Assembly: GCF_003688415.1 (NCBI RefSeq)
Contig: NZ_REFJ01000005.1
Coordinates: 241,890-305,889 of the forward strand
Length of the DNA stretch: 64,000 nt
Reading direction: 5' to 3'
DNA from: Umboniibacter marinipuniceus
GTDB taxonomy: Bacteria > Pseudomonadota > Gammaproteobacteria > Pseudomonadales > DSM-25080
The notes below the pieces were generated by a model. It had not been told where the DNA came from, did no database searches, and was given only the letters and a program-made list of their open reading frames with translations. Numbering within the stretch: position 1 is the stretch's first letter; each line of letters begins with the position of its first letter. The translations under genes and the position numbers were made by a program. Below are positions 56,659 to 64,000 of the stretch, in pieces.

Positions 56659-57810
56659 ATGACTCGTCAAGCCCCAGTAAAGCGCCTTTCAGGTGTTTAT
56701 AGTTTCTACTTCGCGTTACTGGGCGTTTGGGTTCCTTATTGGGGGCTCTATCTAGCTGATATCGGCTTCGATGGTCGTATCATTGGTGTGGTGTTTGGCA
56801 TCTCGTTCTTAGCGCGAATTCTGGGTCCTTATTGCGCGGCTTACTTTGCCGAGCGAACGGGCTCACGAGTGCTAGTGATGCGTTGGCTGGCATGGCTGAG
56901 TGTCGTGTCGGCGCTTCCGTTGGTAATGAGTACTAATCTAACGGTAATCGTTATCAGCGTGGCGTTGTATAGCTTCTTTTGGAACGCAATTCTACCCATT
57001 CTTGAAGCGTTAACGCTGGAATGGTTTACCGAAGACCCCGCTCGCTATGGACGAATTCGTATATGGGGATCACTGAGCTTTATCGCGCTAGTGATGGGTT
57101 TAGGCGAGTTGTTGGCAACGGGATCAAGTAGCTGGGTGCCGGTGATTTTGCTCACGACCTTAGTCTTGTTAGGGGTGGGGCTCAGTTCGGTTCCCGAGCC
57201 CGCGCGAACGGTTGAAAAACGTCACGGTGAAGGATTTGTTCACTACCTAAAGCAACGCCCAGTACTGGTCTTTTTTGCCACCGCCTTCTTACTCCAAGTA
57301 TCACATGGCGTTTACTACGCCCTGTTCTCGTTATTTTTAGAAACACATACTTTTTCGCGATCAAGTATTTCCTATCTCTGGACCTTGGCGGTGGTTGCCG
57401 AGGTGTTGATGTTTTGGATGATGACGCGGTTATTCCACCGCTGGTCAATTGAAGCGGCATTACCACTCTGTCTGTTACTCTCCTCAGTGAGGTGGGTCGT
57501 TCTAGCGCTATTCGTTGCCGACCCAGCATGGGTGGCATTTACCCAAGTTTTGCATGCGTTCACTTATGCGGCACACCATGGTGCTTGCATGATCTGGTTG
57601 GCTAGGGCAATACCCGCCAACGCCGCGGACCAAGCACAGGCTTTCTATGCCGCTATTTGTTTTGGTTTGGGTGGGGCGTCTGGGGCCTTTATCGGCGGTG
57701 AAATTTGGCTCTATTCCCCGTTGGGAAGTTTCCTTTTTGCAGCCTCTTCCTCAGCGCTTGCGTTGGTACTCTGGTGGGCATTTATGCCCCAAAAGCGGAC
57801 CGTTAGTTAG
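56659..57810 (+). CDS. MFS transporter (MFS_1-like / HcaT-type)
   Basis: The 383-residue membrane protein has about twelve hydrophobic helices. The opening YFALLGVWVPYWGLYLADIGF fits the phenylpropionate-permease (HcaT) subfamily of the major facilitator superfamily, common as an orphan gene in gammaproteobacteria. The substrate is unknown. It is coupled to aroC by a four-base gap, so co-transcription with prmB-aroC is likely. Confidence 0.85.
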   Translation: MTRQAPVKRLSGVYSFYFALLGVWVPYWGLYLADIGFDGRIIGVVFGISFLARILGPYCAAYFAERTGSRVLVMRWLAWLSVVSALPLVMSTNLTVIVISVALYSFFWNAILPILEALTLEWFTEDPARYGRIRIWGSLSFIALVMGLGELLATGSSSWVPVILLTTLVLLGVGLSSVPEPARTVEKRHGEGFVHYLKQRPVLVFFATAFLLQVSHGVYYALFSLFLETHTFSRSSISYLWTLAVVAEVLMFWMMTRLFHRWSIEAALPLCLLLSSVRWVVLALFVADPAWVAFTQVLHAFTYAAHHGACMIWLARAIPANAADQAQAFYAAICFGLGGASGAFIGGEIWLYSPLGSFLFAASSSALALVLWWAFMPQKRTVS

Positions 57811-57898
57811 GTCTCGTCGGTGCAGCCTTGCGACTCGGTTAAAAATCAGCGACACTAAAACTACTCTGACTCCTAAATAACAATAATACGGGGCATGT

Positions 57899-58807
57899 AT
57901 GTTCTACCGAATATTTATCATCGCGGTGATGGCGTTGAGTGCTGTTGAATCCAGTGCTCAGGCCGTTAATCAATGCGCGCTTATTCAATGTGACTGCGCT
58001 GCTATCAACCAAGGTACTTGGCGGAACAGTTGCGAAACGAGAGAGCGGAATATTAAGGCGCGTTGCAATGCTAGTGGTGGCGAGCGAGTTTCGGCTTGTA
58101 CCATCGCTGGGGCCAGTGCCTGGCCGTTAACGCTTCAGACTGTCTCGGCCGAGCGAACGCCGACGTTTTTGCTGGATGAAGATCCGCTGGATAACTGGAT
58201 GGATGAAGCAAATAGTCAGCTCGATGCGCTGAACTTTCAGATGGCTAGTTCACGGGACTGGACTATTGGTAAATTACAGGAGGCAAGTTGGAGTCAAGCC
58301 ATCGTCAGTGCGGTTGCTTGGCGAGATCAGTTGCGTAACGAATGGTGGTTGACCAGTAATTCACTCCGAGGGGAAGCAAAGCTGGATGAGGATCCGGTAG
58401 ATGAGGATCGTGTTGCGGAGCTACTTCCCAATGTTGATGCGCGAATCGCCGAGTTGCGTCGACTGCGCGAAGCGGTTAATAACCCCGGGGCTGAGGCGTT
58501 CGCACTGATCAATGTCTTGAGTTCTATGGAGATTGAACAGCTGCAAGTGAAAGCGCAATTGCTTGCAATGATCGCGCAGTATGAGCCCTCGGCTGAAGTA
58601 TGGCAACAGGTGGCTCGGCGTAGCGAGGGTCTATTTCGACAGTCAGGTCTAACACCGAATGAGCAACGCAGAGCAGCAATTGATGCTGTGGCTGAGCACT
58701 ACCAAGCGGCCACAGCATTTGATCGTGCGGGTAATCAGCGAGCCGCGTTAGTTGCCTTCGACCGTGCCGAGGAAATTAAAGCTAACCCAATGGTATTAGC
58801 AGAGTAA
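57899..58807 (+). CDS. Secreted protein of unknown function
   Basis: The 302-residue protein has a clear signal peptide (MFYRIFIIAVMALSAVESSAQA). A short Cys-rich stretch follows (CALIQCDCAAINQGTW ... C ... C ... C), which could form disulfides, and then a long alpha-helical, Leu/Ala/Glu-rich part with a TPR-like ending (HYQAATAFDRAGNQRAALVAFD). I do not recognise the family. It lies 88 bases after the MFS gene and ends before a strong terminator. Confidence 0.75.
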   Translation: MFYRIFIIAVMALSAVESSAQAVNQCALIQCDCAAINQGTWRNSCETRERNIKARCNASGGERVSACTIAGASAWPLTLQTVSAERTPTFLLDEDPLDNWMDEANSQLDALNFQMASSRDWTIGKLQEASWSQAIVSAVAWRDQLRNEWWLTSNSLRGEAKLDEDPVDEDRVAELLPNVDARIAELRRLREAVNNPGAEAFALINVLSSMEIEQLQVKAQLLAMIAQYEPSAEVWQQVARRSEGLFRQSGLTPNEQRRAAIDAVAEHYQAATAFDRAGNQRAALVAFDRAEEIKANPMVLAE

Positions 58808-58884
58808 ACACGCTGGCGGTTTGGTTGCGCTAACTTAGTTTTGGCGCCCATCTTCACCTGTTAATATGAGTGCTACAGCCATGT

Positions 58885-58915
58885 AAAAAAGGCCGCTCAG
58901 TGAGCGGCCTTTTTC
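58885..58915. terminator. Bidirectional rho-independent terminator
   Basis: GGCCGCTCA and TGAGCGGCC (58891-58909) form a 9-bp stem with A's before and T's after. It lies between the secreted-protein gene and the convergent LysR gene and can serve both. Confidence 0.9.
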
Positions 58916-58973
58916 ATTGGTAGGATATGCCGCTTAGCTGCGGTTTTAGCCTATTAGCTACATGCTTAACTTA

Positions 58974-59873
58974 CTACTCAATGGCAGGAATATCGGCAAT
59001 GCCGTCATCGCGATGTTCGCTCAGGCTACCAATAAAGGCCTTCGCGGCATTCGAAAGGGTGCGCGCTTTATGCCAGATAACTCCGAGGTTGCGCGAAATC
59101 TCTACGTCCGTGAGTTCAAATTGCACTAAGTCCTCACTCATGCAGCGAGGAAGAACGCTCCAGCCCATCCCAACATTGACCAACATCTTAATGGTCTCGA
59201 GGTAGTTGGTAGACATGGCGACGTGTAACGGGACCTCGCGAGATTCGAAGAGGTGCTTGACGATTCGGCCGGTATAGGTCACATCTCCAGGCAAAATGGC
59301 TGGCCACTTTGACATAGATTCAATGTTTAGTTCGCCAACTTCAGCTAGTACATGTTCTTTGCCCACTACGAATACCAAGTCATCACGCCAAATAGGGTGG
59401 GTATTTAAGTTGGAGTTATTCGTTGGAGCTAACGTCACAACCGCTAACTCTTGGCGCCCCGCGAGTACTTCTTCGTAGGCTTTTTCTGAATCCATGAAAG
59501 CCATGTCAGGTGATACTTTTGGGTAGCTTTTAGCGAAGTCCTTGAGCACCGGCGGTAAACGATGAAGGCCAACGTGGTGGCTGGTGGCCATTTTTAGTGG
59601 GCCTTCGATTTCACCGGTCATATCACGTAATACGCGGCGTGCGTCCATCACTTCCTTGAGGATGTGCTGAGCGCGAGGTAGCAGTACGCGGCCACTTTCA
59701 GTGAGGCTGACACGGCGATTAATACGATCAAATAAACGGACGTTTAGCTGGTCTTCCAGTGAGGCGATTCGTTTTGATACTGCTGGCTGTGTTAGGTGGA
59801 GCGACTCCGCTGCCTCGGAGAACGAACCCGTTTCTGCAACCCATAAAAAAGCTTTTAAACTCTGCGTGTCCAT
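58974..59873 (-). CDS. LysR family transcriptional regulator
   Basis: The 299-residue protein has the LysR N-terminal helix-turn-helix (LKAFLWVAETGSFSEAAESLHLTQPAVSKRIASLEDQL) and a C-terminal ligand-binding domain. It diverges from leuC over 130 bases, and a LysR-like palindrome lies between them. It may regulate leuCDB in response to a leucine-pathway intermediate (inference). LysR neighbours of leuC with this arrangement are common in gammaproteobacteria. Confidence 0.93.
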   Translation of the reverse strand: MDTQSLKAFLWVAETGSFSEAAESLHLTQPAVSKRIASLEDQLNVRLFDRINRRVSLTESGRVLLPRAQHILKEVMDARRVLRDMTGEIEGPLKMATSHHVGLHRLPPVLKDFAKSYPKVSPDMAFMDSEKAYEEVLAGRQELAVVTLAPTNNSNLNTHPIWRDDLVFVVGKEHVLAEVGELNIESMSKWPAILPGDVTYTGRIVKHLFESREVPLHVAMSTNYLETIKMLVNVGMGWSVLPRCMSEDLVQFELTDVEISRNLGVIWHKARTLSNAAKAFIGSLSEHRDDGIADIPAIE

Positions 59874-59901
59874 AACATTTCTCGAACTTGGTGAAAAAGA
59901 G

Positions 59902-59916
59902 ATTACTTATTGTAAT
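59902..59916. promoter_or_regulatory. Candidate LysR-type operator between the regulator and leuC
   Basis: ATTAC-TTATT-GTAAT is a perfect palindrome with the T-N11-A form of LysR-family binding sites. It lies 29 bases upstream of the regulator start and about 90 bases upstream of leuC. Confidence 0.55.
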
Positions 59917-60003
59917 CGAACTGATACATAAGATGAATTTATTTTATTTCATGTGGTGCGTACACTCCAATCACACAACAATTATTAGATTTAGGAGAGA
60001 CAG

Positions 60004-61443
60004 GTGGCGGGATCTACCTTGTACGACAAATTGTGGGAGGCGCACTTAGTTCAAGAGCGCGCAGATGGCACAGCATTGATCTACATTGATCGCCATCTTC
60101 TCCATGAGGTTACTTCACCTCAGGCTTTTGAGGGTCTTCGTTTAGCTGGTCGAAAGCCGTGGCGCGTATCAGCCAACGTGGCGACACCCGATCACAACGT
60201 ACCCACTACGACGGCGGAGCGTCAACTTGGTGTAGCCGGAATTCAAGACCCAGTGTCAAAGATTCAGGTGCAAACACTGGATGACAATTGTGATGAATTT
60301 GGTATTACCGAGTTCAAAATCAACGATGCAAAGCAGGGTATTGTTCATGTAATTGGTCCAGAGACCGGTGCCACGTTACCTGGAATGACGGTTGTTTGTG
60401 GTGATTCACACACCTCAACTCATGGCGCACTGGGAGCGTTGGCTCACGGCATTGGCACATCCGAAGTTGAGCATGTCTTGGCGACTCAATGCTTGATCCA
60501 GCGCAAGATGAAGAATATGCGAGTTCGCGTTGACGGTGACCTTCCTGCCTATATTACGGGTAAGGATATTGCCTTGGCGGTCATTGCTAAGATCGGTACT
60601 GCAGGTGGTAATGGCTATGCTATTGAATTTGCTGGCACAGCCATTGAGCAGCTATCTATGGAGGGGCGAATGTCGCTGTGTAATATGGCGATTGAGGGTG
60701 GAGCTCGAGCAGGCTTGGTTGCTGTTGATGCGGTAACTTTAGATTACGTGAAGGGACGCGAGTACGCTCCTAAAGATGATGCTTGGGATCAGGCCGTTAA
60801 CTACTGGTCAACACTTCATAGCGATGAAAATGCGGTTTTTGATCATGAAGTCTCGTTGCAGGTTGAGGAAATTAAACCGCAAGTTTCGTGGGGTACTTCG
60901 CCTGAGATGACCTTAGCTGTGGATCAAAAGGTACCTGATCCCGCTGCTGAAAAAGACCCGGTGAAGCGTTCGTCTATTGAACGTGCATTGGCCTACATGG
61001 GGCTAGAAGCTAATCAAGCCATTACCTCTATCTCCGTTGATAAGGTCTTTATTGGCTCCTGTACCAATTCACGCATTGAAGACTTGAGGGAGGCAGCGAA
61101 AGTTGTTGCGGGTCATCAGGTGGCTAGTTCGGTTAAAGAGGCACTTGTGGTACCGGGGTCGCAGCAGGTTAAGGCTCAGGCTGAAGCCGAAGGATTAGAT
61201 AAAATTTTCAGTGCGGCGGGACTGCAGTGGCGTGAGCCAGGTTGTTCTATGTGTCTTGCGATGAATGCCGACAAATTGGGTGCAGGTGAGCATTGTGCTT
61301 CCACCTCGAATCGCAATTTCGAAGGCCGTCAGGGCTGGGGTGGACGCACTCACCTCGTCTCTCCCGCAATGGCAGCCGCGGCCGCCATTGCGGGGCATTT
61401 CGTTGATGTTCGTGAATTAATAAAAGAGGAGGTGTCAGCATGA
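60004..61443 (+). CDS. leuC: 3-isopropylmalate dehydratase large subunit
   Basis: LeuC and LeuD isomerise 2-isopropylmalate to 3-isopropylmalate in leucine synthesis. The 479-residue protein has [25 protein letters not shown] and the [4Fe-4S] cysteines in [11 protein letters not shown] and [10 protein letters not shown]. It starts at GTG with AGGAGA five bases upstream. Its stop overlaps the leuD start (ATGA). Confidence 0.98.
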   Translation: MAGSTLYDKLWEAHLVQERADGTALIYIDRHLLHEVTSPQAFEGLRLAGRKPWRVSANVATPDHNVPTTTAERQLGVAGIQDPVSKIQVQTLDDNCDEFGITEFKINDAKQGIVHVIGPETGATLPGMTVVCGDSHTSTHGALGALAHGIGTSEVEHVLATQCLIQRKMKNMRVRVDGDLPAYITGKDIALAVIAKIGTAGGNGYAIEFAGTAIEQLSMEGRMSLCNMAIEGGARAGLVAVDAVTLDYVKGREYAPKDDAWDQAVNYWSTLHSDENAVFDHEVSLQVEEIKPQVSWGTSPEMTLAVDQKVPDPAAEKDPVKRSSIERALAYMGLEANQAITSISVDKVFIGSCTNSRIEDLREAAKVVAGHQVASSVKEALVVPGSQQVKAQAEAEGLDKIFSAAGLQWREPGCSMCLAMNADKLGAGEHCASTSNRNFEGRQGWGGRTHLVSPAMAAAAAIAGHFVDVRELIKEEVSA

Positions 61444-62081
61444 AGGCATTTACTCGTTTGAAAGCATTGGTTGCACCCATGGATCGTGCCAATGTTGATA
61501 CCGATATGATTATTCCAAAGCAGTTCTTGAAATCCATTAAGCGAACTGGCTTTGGTAAAAATCTGTTTGATGAACTTCGTTATCTTGATGAAGGACAGCC
61601 TGATCAAGACTGCAGCGGCAGACCTCTCAATCCAGATTTTCCACTTAATTACCCCCGCTATCAAGGTGCTCAAGTTCTATTGGCGCGCGAAAACTTTGGT
61701 TGTGGCTCATCGAGAGAACACGCGCCTTGGGCGCTAGAGGACTACGGGTTCCGTGTCGTGATTGCGCCCAGCTTCGCCGATATCTTCTATAATAACTGCT
61801 TCAAGAACGGTCTGTTAGCAATTGTATTGCCAGCAGCGGTGGTGGATGAGTTGTTTGACAAGTTGGCTGCTACTGAAGGCTTTCAGCTTGATGTAGATTT
61901 AAGTGCTAAGACCGTCAGCACCAGTGACGGCGACACGTTTGCGTTTGAGATTGATGACTTTCGTCAGCACTGCCTACTAAACGGCCTTGATGATATTGGT
62001 TTGACCCTCGAGGACCGAGCGGCAATTAGCGCCTTCGAAGCGCAACATTTACAGCGTTACCCCTGGGTTGCGATAGATTAA
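61440..62081 (+). CDS. leuD: 3-isopropylmalate dehydratase small subunit
   Basis: LeuD is the swivelling small subunit of isopropylmalate isomerase. The 213-residue protein has [21 protein letters not shown] and the substrate-binding [15 protein letters not shown], followed by [15 protein letters not shown]. It is coupled to leuC by a four-base overlap and followed after nine bases by leuB. Confidence 0.98.
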   Translation: MKAFTRLKALVAPMDRANVDTDMIIPKQFLKSIKRTGFGKNLFDELRYLDEGQPDQDCSGRPLNPDFPLNYPRYQGAQVLLARENFGCGSSREHAPWALEDYGFRVVIAPSFADIFYNNCFKNGLLAIVLPAAVVDELFDKLAATEGFQLDVDLSAKTVSTSDGDTFAFEIDDFRQHCLLNGLDDIGLTLEDRAAISAFEAQHLQRYPWVAID

Positions 62082-62090
62082 GAGAGTTTT

Positions 62091-63170
62091 ATGAGTCAGC
62101 AAGTTTTAGTTCTCCCAGGTGACGGAATTGGCCCTGAGATAATGGGCGCCGCCCGTGCAGTATTTGAATTAGTTATCGAAAAACACAATCTGGATATCCA
62201 GTTAGTCGACGGTTTATTAGGCGGTGCGGCCATTGAGGCCACCGGCGAGCCACTTCCAGAGGCGACGCTAGAAGCTGCTAAGGCCAGTGATGCCATTTTA
62301 TTGGGCGCGGTGGGTGGACCTCAGTGGGACCACCTGCCAATGGCGCAACGACCAGAAAAGGGTTTGTTGGGTATTCGCTCGCAGCTCGAATTGTTTGGCA
62401 ACCTTAGGCCAGCGCTACTCTACCCGCAGCTTGCCGATGCTTCATCGCTGAAGCCCGAGATTGTTTCAGGGTTAGACTTGTTAATTGTTCGTGAGCTCAC
62501 TGGCGGGATCTATTTTGGTCAGCCGCGTGGTGTTCGCGAACTCGAAAATGGTGAGCGAGAGGGTTTTAATACCTATGTGTATCGTGAGTCGGAAATCCGC
62601 CGGATTGCGCACCTCGCGTTTGGCTTAGCTCAGAAGCGTAACAAGAAATTATGCTCAGTAGATAAGGCTAACGTCTTGGAAGTAACGGTGTTGTGGCGTG
62701 AAGTATTGAATGAAATTGCGCCTCAGTATCCAGATGTCGAGCTCTCGCACATGTATGTTGATAACGCGGCGATGCAGTTAGTTAAGGCGCCCAAGCAATT
62801 TGATGTGATGGTGACTGGGAATATGTTTGGCGATATTTTATCGGATGCCGCAGCCATGCTTACTGGTTCTATCGGGATGTTGCCCTCCGCCTCTCTAGAT
62901 GAGCAAGGGCGAGGCATGTACGAGCCGTGCCACGGTTCTGCGCCAGATATTGCTGGTCAAAATCTGGCGAACCCATTAGCGACGATTCTTTCGGTCGCCA
63001 TGATGTTGCGCTACTCACTGGGTCAAGCTCAGGTGGCAGCAGAAATTGAGGCCGCGGTAGAGCGGGTGTTGGAGCAAGGTTTGCGTACCGCCGACATCTA
63101 TTCCGATGGCTGTACCCAGATTGGCACGGTAGAAATGGGCCAAGCTGTTTGTAACGAATTATTGAAATAG
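62091..63170 (+). CDS. leuB: 3-isopropylmalate dehydrogenase
   Basis: LeuB oxidises and decarboxylates 3-isopropylmalate to 2-oxoisocaproate with NAD+. The 359-residue protein has [12 protein letters not shown], the substrate loop [13 protein letters not shown], and the signature [42 protein letters not shown] near the C terminus binds the cofactor. It is followed after nine bases by asd. Confidence 0.98.
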   Translation: MSQQVLVLPGDGIGPEIMGAARAVFELVIEKHNLDIQLVDGLLGGAAIEATGEPLPEATLEAAKASDAILLGAVGGPQWDHLPMAQRPEKGLLGIRSQLELFGNLRPALLYPQLADASSLKPEIVSGLDLLIVRELTGGIYFGQPRGVRELENGEREGFNTYVYRESEIRRIAHLAFGLAQKRNKKLCSVDKANVLEVTVLWREVLNEIAPQYPDVELSHMYVDNAAMQLVKAPKQFDVMVTGNMFGDILSDAAAMLTGSIGMLPSASLDEQGRGMYEPCHGSAPDIAGQNLANPLATILSVAMMLRYSLGQAQVAAEIEAAVERVLEQGLRTADIYSDGCTQIGTVEMGQAVCNELLK

Positions 63171-63179
63171 GTATTGCAC

Positions 63180-64000
63180 GTGAAAGTAGGATTTGTAGGT
63201 TGGCGCGGCATGGTAGGCTCGGTGTTGTTGGAGCGCATGTTAGCGGAAGGTGACTTCAATGGTTTGCAGCCAGTATTCTTTACCACCTCGAATGTTGGTG
63301 GCGATGCACCCAACGTAGGGGTTGATTGCCCAGCTTTAGAGGACGCCTATGACATTGACGCCTTGAGTGCTCTCGACGCCATTATTAGCTGTCAGGGTGG
63401 TGAGTACACCAAAGCAGTGCACCCATCGTTACGTGCAGCGGGGTGGGACGGTTACTGGATTGATGCCGCCTCGTCACTGCGGATGAGTGATCAGGCTGCT
63501 ATTGTTTTGGATCCGATTAACCGCGAAGTGATTGATCAATCGTTGAATTCTGGCGTGAAGGATTTCATTGGTGGTAACTGTACGGTTTCGCTTATGTTGA
63601 TGGCCGTGGGCGGACTCTTTAAGGAAGGCCTGGTTGAATGGGGTTCGGCCATGACCTATCAGGCGGCGAGTGGTTCTGGTGCAAAGAATATGCGAGAACT
63701 GATTTCCCAGATGGGTTATCTCCGAGACTCCGTAGCGGAGCCTTTGGCGAATCCAGCCAGCTCGATCTTGGATATAGATCGCCAGATTACCGCAGCGCTT
63801 AACGGTGATGGCTACCCGAAAGATCAATTCGGCTATCCGTTGGCGGGCAGCCTTTTGCCGTTCATTGATACTCAATTAGCAAATGGCCAGAGCCGTGAAG
63901 AATGGAAGGCGCAATGCGAGACTAACAAAATACTCGCTACCCAGCAGGAGATTCCGCTTGATGGGATCTGCGTTAGAGTTGGCGCGATGCGTTGTCATAG
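63180..64000 (+). CDS. asd: Aspartate-semialdehyde dehydrogenase (3' end outside window)
   Basis: Asd reduces aspartyl phosphate to aspartate semialdehyde, the branch point to lysine/diaminopimelate, threonine and methionine. The 273 codons present start at GTG 63180 ([20 protein letters not shown]). They include the active-site Cys134 in [15 protein letters not shown] and the [15 protein letters not shown] block of the gammaproteobacterial type. The frame is open to the end of the window, about 100 codons short of the usual 370. Order leuB-asd is the same as in pseudomonads. Confidence 0.96.
   Translation, partial: MKVGFVGWRGMVGSVLLERMLAEGDFNGLQPVFFTTSNVGGDAPNVGVDCPALEDAYDIDALSALDAIISCQGGEYTKAVHPSLRAAGWDGYWIDAASSLRMSDQAAIVLDPINREVIDQSLNSGVKDFIGGNCTVSLMLMAVGGLFKEGLVEWGSAMTYQAASGSGAKNMRELISQMGYLRDSVAEPLANPASSILDIDRQITAALNGDGYPKDQFGYPLAGSLLPFIDTQLANGQSREEWKAQCETNKILATQQEIPLDGICVRVGAMRCH

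Overview
The window looks like a piece of a gammaproteobacterial chromosome, probably a marine member of the Pseudomonadales/Cellvibrionales side of the class. The reasons are the recC-recB-recD order, the divergent gltA / sdhCDAB-sucAB-lpd-sucCD block, the leuC-leuD-leuB-asd order, a SixA and PrmB of gammaproteobacterial type, and short A+T-rich sigma70-type promoters. There is no insertion sequence, phage gene or CRISPR array. Assignments were made by reading protein motifs; no database search was possible.

Layout. Bases 1-6744 (minus) hold recD (first codons only), recB and recC. A 498-bp gene-free stretch with several hairpins follows, then a UPF0149 protein, ferrochelatase (hemH), and a three-gene set: ATP-grasp ligase, inactive transglutaminase with membrane helices, and retropepsin-like lipoprotein. 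12849-16600 carries a TSUP permease and a kynureninase-like / PrnB-like gene pair diverging from an Lrp/AsnC regulator. 16729-19839 has a histidine-rich lipoprotein, tRNA-Ala(GGC), trhP, a small unknown protein and a TetR regulator, which diverges from a membrane-anchored GH31 glycosidase related to sulfoquinovosidases. 22187-35149 is the TCA-cycle block.

35408-46249 is the most unusual part: ten tightly packed genes that look like one operon. They encode a thermolysin-type propeptide protein, a thermolysin-like protease with a transmembrane helix and a cytoplasmic FHA domain, a small FHA protein, a MotA/TolQ/ExbB-like membrane protein, an FHA protein with repeated acidic-Ala-Thr motifs, a PP2C phosphatase, a degenerate trypsin-like / coiled-coil / TM / FHA protein, a vWA protein with a MotB/ExbD-like anchor, a second (membrane) PP2C, and a Ser/Thr kinase with extracytoplasmic PEGA and SUMF1 domains. 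The set contains a complete threonine-phosphorylation circuit (kinase, two phosphatases, four FHA readers) tied to extracytoplasmic proteolysis and possibly to an ion-driven membrane motor. No type VI secretion genes lie nearby. I do not know a named system of this composition.

46315-64000 is mostly housekeeping: an Mpo1-like membrane protein, tandem hotdog thioesterases followed by a 10-bp tandem repeat, a lipid-kinase-like protein, htpG with a clear sigma32 promoter, gpsA-DUF4389-sixA-hydrolase, folE, prmB, aroC, an MFS transporter, an unknown secreted protein, and a LysR regulator diverging from leuCDB-asd (asd runs off the window).
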